NCBI GenBank assembly: GCA_023450835.1
Contig: JAEXGM010000189.1
Coordinates: 1-64,000 of the forward strand
Direction of reading: 5' to 3'
Source of the DNA: Bacillota bacterium
Lineage (GTDB): Bacteria > Bacillota > Clostridia > Lachnospirales > Lachnospiraceae
Length of the DNA: 64,000 bases
In this document: piece by piece, positions 58,641-64,000 of the stretch
How the letters are laid out: every line of letters begins with the position of its first letter
Numbering within the stretch: the stretch's first letter is position 1
Made by a program: the position numbers and the translations under genes
The notes under the pieces: generated by a model
Told to the model about the DNA's origin: nothing
What the model saw: only the letters and a program-made list of their open reading frames with translations
Database searches by the model: none

Positions 58641-58766
58641 GTATGAATTATTGAAAAAAGCATAATTCATACACAAGTTTATGCCTGCGAAATCCTCGGC
58701 ATAAACTTGAGGTGTACTGGGAATGACATAAACTTAAAGCGCGTTGGAAAGGCATGGTTGGTTATT
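58641..58766 (+). repeat. Dispersed two-hairpin leader element, copy in front of the XRE-cupin gene
   Basis: Hairpin 1 GTATGAATTAT/ATAATTCATAC (58641-58651 with 58662-58672), hairpin 2 CAAGTTTATGCC/GGCATAAACTTG (58674-58685 with 58698-58709) around the conserved loop TGCGAAATCCTC. After a longer spacer the tail GCGTTGGAAAGGCATGG comes at 58740-58756, 10 bases before the ATG. Only copy on the plus strand; again sense to its gene. Both stems differ from the other copies but stay fully paired. Confidence 0.88.
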
Positions 58767-59399
58767 ATGAACGAATTACAGCAGACAATAGTTGAGAAAA
58801 TGAAAAGCATCAGAAAAGAACAGGAGTTGACCCTGGAACAGGCCTCAGAAATCACCGGTATCAGTAAAGCAATGCTAAGCCAGATAGAGCGAGGTCAGTC
58901 AATGCCTACCATTACTACTCTATGGAATATTGCAACAGGTTATAAAGTACCGCTTACCTTTCTGTTGCAAGAGGAAAAAAATAATTATACACTGGCAGAC
59001 CCCTCTAATATAAGTCCCATCTGCGAAGAAAATAATCTGATGAGGATTTATACTCTTTTTCCATATAATCCGGCTCAATGCTTTGAAATGCTTTATATTG
59101 AATTCGATAAAGGCTGTTTGCATCAATCCTCCAAACACATAAACGGCGTGGAGGAATATATCTATGTAACTGCGGGCAGTCTGGAATTGAATCTGAATCA
59201 GGAAACAATTACTCTTTCAGAGAAACAGTGCTTCCGTTTTAAAGCTGATATTCCCCACAGTTATAAAAATATATCTGGGGAGCTATGTACCATTCTTAAT
59301 ATCATATATTATCCGGTGGCTCTGCCCGCAGATTTGTCCGCAGATTTATCTGCACCTTTATCTGCATCTTTGCCAATGTCAAAATCCCAAAGCCGTTAG
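58767..59399 (+). CDS. XRE family regulator with C-terminal cupin domain
   Basis: 210 aa from ATG 58767; the frame extends to 58707 only through the leader element. HTH_3 at about residues 8-63 (MKSIRKEQELTLEQASEITGISKAMLSQIERGQSMPTITTLWNIA), cupin_2 at about 105-183 (MLYIEFDKGCLHQSSKHINGVEEYIYVTAGSLELNLNQETITLSEKQCFRFKADIPHSYKNIS). The last 25 residues contain a four-unit, 12-bp tandem repeat in the DNA (59328-59375, ADLS-ADLS-APLS-ASLP). Next gene, 9 bases on, is an EamA exporter, so this is a metabolite- or amino-acid-export regulator (inference). Confidence 0.9.
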   Translation: MNELQQTIVEKMKSIRKEQELTLEQASEITGISKAMLSQIERGQSMPTITTLWNIATGYKVPLTFLLQEEKNNYTLADPSNISPICEENNLMRIYTLFPYNPAQCFEMLYIEFDKGCLHQSSKHINGVEEYIYVTAGSLELNLNQETITLSEKQCFRFKADIPHSYKNISGELCTILNIIYYPVALPADLSADLSAPLSASLPMSKSQSR

Positions 59400-59408
59400 G
59401 AGGTCCCT

Positions 59409-60302
59409 ATGAGAAAAGCTCTTTTATTAGGCATAGCCGCCTCCTTCTTCTTTTCCTTTACTTTTTTACTGAACCGGAGTATGCATTTATCCGGAGGAAG
59501 CTGGATATGGAGTGCCAGTCTGCGTTATCTCTTCGCTTTTCCAATGCTTGCCCTGATTGTTAAGAAAAGATATGGCTTTCGAAATATCCATTTACATATC
59601 AGAAATCACTGCCCGGAATGGTTTCTATGGAGTATTATAGGCTTCGGCTTATTTTATGCGCCTTCAACTTATGCTGCGGACCACGGTGAGGCCTGGCTGA
59701 TAGCCGCCTCCTGGCAGATGACAATTGTTATGGGAATACTCCTTGCTCCTCTCTTTGGAAAGAAAATTCCTTTTAAGAATCTATGTGTTTCTGCAGTAAT
59801 ACTAGGCGGAGTTTTCCTTCTGCAATTACACAATATTAAAAGTCTGAACCTCTCCACTATATTTTCTACTCTGATTCCCATATTCATAGGGGCTGTTTCT
59901 TATCCCCTTGGGAACAGAAAGATGATGGAGGTCTGCGGAAATACCTTGTCTACCATAGAGCGGGTCTACGGTATGATTTTATGCAGCCTGCCTTTTTGGG
60001 GTCTGCTATCTTCCTTCGGATTAATAAAGAGCGGCCTTCCCAGTGTCTCCCAGACTCTGCAGGCTCTCCTGGTAGCTCTATTTTCCGGTGTCATAGCAAC
60101 ACTGCTGTTCTTTAAGGCAACAGACAGCGTAAAATTCAATCAGAAATGGCTTGCAGTGGTGGAATCAACACAAGCCGGTGAAGTAATCTTCTCCCTGCTT
60201 GGCGGTATCCTGCTCCTTGGAGATGCACTTCCGGACTTCTGGGGTTTCCTTGGAATCCTTGTCATTATAGTTGGTATGTTACTAAACAGTATGGTGCGTT
60301 GA
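59409..60302 (+). CDS. EamA/DMT family transporter
   Basis: 297 aa, ten membrane helices in two EamA halves: ALLLGIAASFFFSFTFLLNRSMHLSGGSWIWSASLRYLFAFPML at the start, AASWQMTIVMGILLAPLFGKKIPFKNLCVSAVILGGVFLLQL, and WLAVVESTQAGEVIFSLLGGILLLGDALPDFWGFLGILVIIVGMLL at the end. This branch is described as multidrug-resistance/RhaT-like exporters. Start ATG with GGAGG; co-transcribed with the XRE-cupin regulator. Confidence 0.9.
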   Translation: MRKALLLGIAASFFFSFTFLLNRSMHLSGGSWIWSASLRYLFAFPMLALIVKKRYGFRNIHLHIRNHCPEWFLWSIIGFGLFYAPSTYAADHGEAWLIAASWQMTIVMGILLAPLFGKKIPFKNLCVSAVILGGVFLLQLHNIKSLNLSTIFSTLIPIFIGAVSYPLGNRKMMEVCGNTLSTIERVYGMILCSLPFWGLLSSFGLIKSGLPSVSQTLQALLVALFSGVIATLLFFKATDSVKFNQKWLAVVESTQAGEVIFSLLGGILLLGDALPDFWGFLGILVIIVGMLLNSMVR

Positions 60303-60328
60303 ACGCCATTCCTGTTTCAATATCTTTC

Positions 60329-61051
60329 CTATACGATTGTTAGCTGCTTCTCATATAATACCGTAGGAACAGATTTATAGCCTACACCCATTCTATCAAT
60401 TCCCATATCAATCAGCTGCAGAAAATGTTCTCTGGTTCTGATGCAGCCGCTGCCTTTAATCTGACACTTATCCCCTACCTCTTCCATCATCACTTTTATA
60501 ATTTCAGGTGTCGCACCATGGGAATCAAACCCAGTTAAGAAGCCGGTACTTGTTTTTACAAAGTCTGCTCCCGCCTGGACGGCACATTGACAGCTTTTTC
60601 TTACCTGTTCTTCACTTAAAGCATCTGTTTCAAATATTACCTTTAGCTCTCTGCCATATTTATGTGCCATATCTGCGCAGGCTTTTATATCTTTTTGCAC
60701 TTTATCGTACATACCGCTGCGAATCCATCCGAAGTTTGCCACAACATCTATTTCTCTTACCATATCGTATTTTGCCACCAACTCAATCTGTTTTACCTTT
60801 GATTCTGTAGAGCTTGTTCCAAAGGGAAAATCACATACGGGACAAAGCATTGTTTCACTGCCTTTTACATAGGGCTCGCACAAATCCATGTATCCCGGAT
60901 TAATGCAGATTGTAGCACAGCCCAAGCTTACCCCGTCTTTTGTTAAATCAACAATCTCCTGTTCAGTGAACTCCGGTTTTAATACGGAATAATCAATGTA
61001 CTTTGCTAATTCCCTTACAGTCATTTCGCTGGATTTTTTACTTGGCTTCAT
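60329..61051 (-). CDS. Deoxyribose-phosphate aldolase family protein
   Basis: 240 aa, DeoC/LacD-like barrel. Starts RELAKYIDYSVLKPEFTEQEIVDLTKDG (DeoC form: xIDHTxLKP), then CATICINPGYMDL, VCDFPFGTSSTESKVKQIE, EIDVVANFGWIRSGMYDKVQKDIKACADMAH, VIFETDALSEEQ, ADFVKTSTGFLTGFDSHGATPE with the Schiff-base Lys, and IKGSGCIRTREHFLQLIDMGIDRMGVG. The usual H of IDHT is Y here. It may cleave deoxyribose-5-phosphate or another sugar phosphate. A GntR-type operator lies right after the -10 box; kinase, GH3 and SGNH genes nearby point to sugar catabolism. Confidence 0.88.
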   Translation of the reverse strand: MKPSKKSSEMTVRELAKYIDYSVLKPEFTEQEIVDLTKDGVSLGCATICINPGYMDLCEPYVKGSETMLCPVCDFPFGTSSTESKVKQIELVAKYDMVREIDVVANFGWIRSGMYDKVQKDIKACADMAHKYGRELKVIFETDALSEEQVRKSCQCAVQAGADFVKTSTGFLTGFDSHGATPEIIKVMMEEVGDKCQIKGSGCIRTREHFLQLIDMGIDRMGVGYKSVPTVLYEKQLTIV

Positions 61052-61097
61052 GTTTTACTTCCTCCTTTATTTTGCATTGCAATTTTGTACTTGTTAT

Positions 61098-61146
61098 AAA
61101 TGTATGATACATTTAAATATATAGCACTTTACAAATATTATGTCAA
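61098..61146 (-). promoter_or_regulatory. DeoC-like gene promoter with GntR operator
   Basis: On the minus strand: TTGACA (61141-61146), a 17-bp spacer, TATATA (61118-61123). The perfect palindrome AAATGTAT-G-ATACATTT (61098-61114) begins 3 bases after the -10. Confidence 0.85.
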
Positions 61147-61214
61147 TATTATTCGTTCAAATGTATTAATTTGTTCTTGCTTTTTTATAAAATAAGTTAT
61201 ACAATCACATCGTT

Positions 61215-61231
61215 AAATGTATCATACAATT
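61215..61231. promoter_or_regulatory. Second GntR operator copy
   Basis: AAATGTATCATACAATT differs from the operator at 61098-61114 at only a few positions. It covers the apparent start codon of the kinase remnant (61217), evidence that this ATG is not a genuine start. Confidence 0.7.
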
Positions 61232-61669
61232 AGACCTAAAAGGCCTCTCACTTATAAAGGATTTTACGAAAGCGGCTTTTCATGTTATACTAAGTCTGAA
61301 TTAAAAAAAGCCTGTGAAATCAGTGAAACTATGGGTATAACGATAACTGATTACCCTAGGACAGATACTCAGGAAATTCTTAAGTATTTATCCTGCCGGT
61401 TAGGGCTTCCCTGTATTGTTATTCATCTTGTAGACAGGGCATGCTGCCGTCATGGGGGCACCTATTACGAAGTAAACGGACCTTACTGCACATCGCCAAT
61501 ACTTACAACCGGTACCGATGATAATTTTAATGTCAGTTTTCTTTATGGCTTTATACAAAACTTTTCCTTTTCAGATTGTTTATATATGGGATGCGCAACC
61601 TCCGGTTACTATGTATGTAATGGGAAAGGCCCCACTCTTCCTGAATTAATAGATTTTCTTATTTTGTAG
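61217..61669 (+). pseudogene. PfkB-family carbohydrate kinase, C-terminal remnant
   Basis: 150 codons, of which the last ~115 align by motif with the C-terminal third of PfkB sugar kinases: LGLPCIVIHLVDRACCRHGGTYYEV, SPILTTGTDDNFNVSFLYGFIQNFSFSDCLYMGCATSGYYVCNGKGPTLPELIDFL. The catalytic-base region (usual T-G-G-G-D-N-F) is kept as TGTDDNF. The N-terminal two thirds with the substrate lid are absent and the first codons lie in an operator, without a ribosome binding site. A deletion has apparently joined the promoter region to the 3' part of the gene. It stands between the aldolase and the GntR regulator, consistent with a former sugar kinase of the same pathway. Confidence 0.8.
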
Positions 61670-61706
61670 AATAAAAATCCGACATTATCATAAAGGGGAT
61701 TTACTT

Positions 61707-62519
61707 ATGGATATTGAGTACTTTAAAAATACTTTCCAGTTTTCAAAGAGAGCAGATATTCCTCTGTACAGGCAGCTGGCTGCTTATCTGCGCATCCAGA
61801 TTCAGACCGGCGTATTACAGCCGGGAGATATGATGATTGCTGAAAACAGCTTATGTGAGATATTAAATGTAAGCCGGACAACAGTCCGGCAATCCATGAA
61901 TAAATTAGTAGAAGAAGGTCTTCTTGTCCGCTATCGCGGAAAAGGCACTTATATCGCCAATTCTAAAATAAAACGAAACATGAATTACCTTTATAATTTT
62001 ACGGAAGATATGAAAGCAATAGGCGCCGTGCCAGGTTCTAAAATCCTAAAGGCGGAAATCCTTAAAAATTGTACGGATGCTATTGCTGATAAATTAAAGC
62101 TTCCGACGGCGAAGGCACCCGTATTTTACCTGGAGCGCCTGCGCCTTGCAAATCAGGAGCCGATACTATGGGAGCGTACTTATATTCCCTACTACCTTTG
62201 TAACAATATTGAAACTTTCGATTTCAGTAAGAACTCCCTCTACCAAACTTTAAATGAAACCTATCATTTAAACATGTATCACGCGACGGAATCCTTGGAA
62301 GCTATTATTTTATCCAAAAGCGAAGCCTCTCTTTTGGAATGTCCATCCAGAACCGCCGGATATAAAATCACACGGATTTCCTATTTAGACTCCGGCTTTC
62401 TGTTTGAATATACGACTTCTGTGACCCGTGCAGATAAATGCAGCTTTCAATTTGATTTATATAAGAATACTGCATCTAAAATTACCCCTGTGGAAATCAA
62501 ACGGACTATGAGCATATAA
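61707..62519 (+). CDS. GntR family regulator, HutC/UTRA type
   Basis: 270 aa. Winged helix at about 15-80 (IPLYRQLAAYLRIQIQTGVLQPGDMMIAENSLCEILNVSRTTVRQSMNKLVEEGLLVRYRGKGTYIA), then a UTRA ligand domain (about 100-260: LYNFTEDMKAIGAVPGSKILKAEIL, APVFYLERLRLANQEPILWERTYIPYYLC, ISYLDSGFLFEYTTSVTRADKCSFQFDLY). Palindromes ATGTATNATACAT at 61098-61114 and 61215-61231 and a weaker site near 63665 are its probable operators; the inducer should be a phosphorylated sugar. ATG preceded by AAGGGG. Confidence 0.92.
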   Translation: MDIEYFKNTFQFSKRADIPLYRQLAAYLRIQIQTGVLQPGDMMIAENSLCEILNVSRTTVRQSMNKLVEEGLLVRYRGKGTYIANSKIKRNMNYLYNFTEDMKAIGAVPGSKILKAEILKNCTDAIADKLKLPTAKAPVFYLERLRLANQEPILWERTYIPYYLCNNIETFDFSKNSLYQTLNETYHLNMYHATESLEAIILSKSEASLLECPSRTAGYKITRISYLDSGFLFEYTTSVTRADKCSFQFDLYKNTASKITPVEIKRTMSI

Positions 62520-62909
62520 ATTCAACTTTTTCTGCTAAACGTATGTCCCGGCCGGAAGCCCCAATCATGAACTCAAAGGTACCAGATTCGGCACCCCATT
62601 TCCATATAATACTGAATAAAATTGGTATAGGAGTATAGGAAGCCTACCGCTAACCCTCCCGGTAAGAACATCGGCTACTGCACGTCCACCGCATACCCCT
62701 GCATACCAGTTATAAACAACGCCATTTACCTTATGAATCCATAGACTCATATCGACAGCAGAGTCCTTTATATAGCCATAGGTATAACCAAAATCAATCC
62801 CCCATGCATTGTCTGAAAAGACAGTGGTCCTCACTGCAATGTTTGAGAGCAGGAAAACACACGAAACACGCCCCAGCCGCCTCCTCGCCGATGTAGGTAA
62901 ATAAATCAA
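62506..62909 (-). pseudogene. GH3 beta-glucosidase, degraded C-terminal fragment
   Basis: Two reading frames on the minus strand carry pieces of a GH3 glycoside hydrolase C-terminus. One frame (62909 to about 62630) reads ...VVYNWYAGVCGGRAVADVLTGRVSGRLPILLYQ, the GH3 segment normally W-x-x-G-Q-E-G-G-x-A-x-A-D-V-L-x-G-x-x-x-P-S-G-R-L-P. The next frame (about 62610 to the stop at 62506) reads KWGAESGTFEFMIGASGRDIRLAEKVEF, the usual end of the fibronectin III-like domain (S-G-T-F-E-V-M-I-G-x-S-S-x-D-I-R-L). A deletion between them removed most of that domain, and the active-site half is missing. The end overlaps the GntR gene's last codons. Confidence 0.8.
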
Positions 62910-63619
62910 ATCAGATTATATCCGGTACCTATAAACTCTTTTGCAAAATTGTCAAAAGAAGACGCTATGATTTTTTGACCCGAAGTATTTGGATGTGTCC
63001 CATCTTCGCAAAGTAATTCTTTCACGTTCCCGGCTTTCAAAAAAGCTCCCCTTAAATCAATTAACGGAACTTGTGTTTCCGATGCGATTTTTTCAATTGC
63101 CTTTGAGTAACTTTCCTGATGGGTATAAATTGTACTAATATCCCCCAGCCACATGAGAATATTCTTTTTATCCAGGTTTTTGCAAAACCAGTCAAAAAAC
63201 CTCTGGGGCTCTAACGGTGGAAGAGTTGTTAAGATCGGTACAATACCTTTTTTCTTCAAGGTATCAATAATACCGCAATATATTTCCGTAAAAAGTTCTA
63301 TTGGTGTGTTAGGTGTATGATTGCCGGCAGGATTTTCCGAGATGGCTCTCCAATTATAATCACAATCATTTCCACCATAATCCATAACAATTACATTGCA
63401 TCCAATGTTCTTTGCCAGACGCTTCTTGAGCAAATCACTGCCTTTTCTTACAGTACATCCAAAGCTTGAATAGTTTTGTATTTGTATCGGATATTTTCTA
63501 CTTAAGCTTTCTGTATCAATACTATTGTTCACGTAATATTTTTTGCTTATCGGATTAATCTGTATTCCTTCCAGTATCGAATCTCCAAACAGTCCTATCT
63601 TAATCATTTTCTCCAACAT
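62906..63619 (-). CDS. SGNH/GDSL hydrolase
   Basis: 237 aa from ATG 63619 with GAAGG 7 bases upstream (ATG 63607, preceded by GGAG, is also possible). SGNH blocks: I GLFGDSILEG (nucleophile Ser), II SSFGCTVRKGSD (Gly), III MDYGGNDCDYNW (Asn), V CEDGTHPNTSGQKI (Asp-His). No signal peptide, so intracellular. Such esterases deacetylate sugars or oligosaccharides. The promoter has a site resembling the GntR operator, tying it to the sugar locus. Its stop overlaps the GH3 remnant. Confidence 0.9.
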   Translation of the reverse strand: MLEKMIKIGLFGDSILEGIQINPISKKYYVNNSIDTESLSRKYPIQIQNYSSFGCTVRKGSDLLKKRLAKNIGCNVIVMDYGGNDCDYNWRAISENPAGNHTPNTPIELFTEIYCGIIDTLKKKGIVPILTTLPPLEPQRFFDWFCKNLDKKNILMWLGDISTIYTHQESYSKAIEKIASETQVPLIDLRGAFLKAGNVKELLCEDGTHPNTSGQKIIASSFDNFAKEFIGTGYNLI

Positions 63620-63664
63620 TCGCTGACCTTCTTTCAAATACTATTTCATGTAGTTATCATTACT

Positions 63665-63695
63665 ATATGATACGTTAATAAAAGTCATTTGTCAA
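63665..63695 (-). promoter_or_regulatory. SGNH gene promoter with weak GntR-like site
   Basis: On the minus strand: TTGACA (63690-63695), a 17-bp spacer, TATCAT (63667-63672). The -10 is embedded in AACGTATCATATAG, which keeps GTATCATA of the operators at 61098 and 61215. Confidence 0.65.
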
Positions 63696-63810
63696 CTGGT
63701 TGTTCTGTACCGATGCAAGAAAACTCTCCCCAAGTGATTGCCAGAACAGGGATTTTCCGCTAAACATTTCACATATCACGCTGTGTGAACTTTTATTATA
63801 TCAAGATTTA

Positions 63811-64000
63811 TTATATCCAGATTTGATAGTCCCCCTTGTGTTTGCAATAAACTGAGGGAGAGCATCCCGTAAGCTTTCGAAAGGTATAGGTAAAATGCTG
63901 ACGGTTATGAAAACCTACGCTGAATGCAATATCAATTACCGGCAGCCTGCTGGTCTCTAGAAGGACCTTTGCCTTTTCAATACGAAGCTCATTCATCTTA
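63811..64000 (-). CDS. AraC family transcriptional regulator, 3' end only
   Basis: The frame is open to the right window edge, so only the last 63 or so residues are present. The segment MNELRIEKAKVLLETSRLPVIDIAFSVGFHNRQHFTYTFRKLTGCSPSVY is the second helix-turn-helix of AraC/XylS regulators with the conserved I-A-x-x-V-G-F and F-x-K-x-x-G-x-S-P-x-x-Y positions. The ATG at 63996 is an internal Met. The sensor domain and target cannot be seen; it may regulate the sugar locus to its left. Confidence 0.88.
   Translation of the reverse strand, partial: KMNELRIEKAKVLLETSRLPVIDIAFSVGFHNRQHFTYTFRKLTGCSPSVYCKHKGDYQIWI

Noticed and set aside
62565..62909. 114-codon frame considered as a small secreted or hypothetical protein
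   Set aside because: Its sequence is a fragment of a GH3 hydrolase whose end continues in another frame, so it is called a pseudogene.

Overview
The window looks like chromosomal DNA of a low-GC anaerobic Firmicute of the class Clostridia, most likely a Lachnospiraceae member related to Anaerocolumna or Lachnoclostridium. The grounds are AT-rich DNA, GGAGG-type ribosome binding sites, consensus sigma-A promoters, a DegV protein, a de novo NAD operon, a four-gene queuosine-precursor set with folE, and many one-component regulators set beside small efflux or redox genes. No rRNA, tRNA, CRISPR array, prophage or intact insertion sequence was recognised. The species call is inference.

Layout. 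0-0.4 kb: 3' end of an alpha/beta hydrolase. 0.6-5.4 kb: TetR regulator divergent from an ABC exporter with a large coiled-coil FtsX permease. 5.5-6.8 kb: a monooxygenase-like protein, a thioesterase and a MerR regulator. 7-8.8 kb: a PadR regulator with a SEDS-type membrane protein, under a promoter with two PadR-like operators. 8.8-12.8 kb: a second TetR regulator divergent from an MMPL/RND exporter. 12.9-16.1 kb: nadA-nadB-nadC. 16.3-18.3 kb: a YibE/F pair. 18.4-23 kb: small genes (VOC, DUF402, an unknown membrane-anchored protein, nitroreductase with a divergent Rrf2 regulator, an HTH/DUF4180 pair). 23.2-27 kb: aldo/keto reductase, flavoprotein, carboxymuconolactone decarboxylase and iron alcohol dehydrogenase operon behind a MerR-type 19-bp-spacer promoter. 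27.2-30.4 kb: queDE-folE-queCF behind a preQ1-I-like riboswitch and terminator. 30.6-35.2 kb: glutathione peroxidase and a LacI-controlled VOC/beta-propeller/Gfo-Idh operon. 35.3-40.4 kb: ferric-siderophore ABC importer with a Fur-like box and a divergent AraC regulator. 40.5-43.4 kb: DegV, then MarR-MATE. 43.6-46.3 kb: a TetM/EF-G-like GTPase fused to a C-terminal NYN (YacP/Rae1-like) nuclease domain. 46.7-54.9 kb: a three-domain DUF protein, a flavodoxin-ABC-two-component operon, MarR with a polytopic membrane protein, a HEAT protein and a GNAT protein. 55.1-60.3 kb: a 679-aa SPFH/flotillin protein, nitroreductase/HxlR, and XRE-cupin/EamA. 60.3-64 kb: a decaying sugar locus with a DeoC-type aldolase, a PfkB kinase remnant, a GntR regulator, a GH3 beta-glucosidase remnant, an SGNH hydrolase and the 3' end of an AraC gene.

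Two things stand out. First, the translational GTPase/NYN fusion, which physically joins a ribosome-binding factor of the tetracycline-protection type to a domain whose relative Rae1/YacP cuts mRNA on the ribosome. Second, a dispersed two-hairpin element of about 95 nt that sits immediately upstream of five genes, always in the sense orientation and twice in tandem. Its two stems vary in a compensatory way between copies and its 12-nt loop is conserved. It ends in a GTTGGAAAGG-type Shine-Dalgarno segment, and it explains several over-long N-termini in naive gene calls.

Much of the local regulation can be read directly from operators: PadR (two sites, one inside the promoter spacer), Rrf2, MerR (two matching 14-bp dyads 20 kb apart), LacI (two identical 14-bp palindromes), MarR (two systems), GntR (two clear sites and one weaker), a Fur-like box, and a palindrome at the nad promoter.
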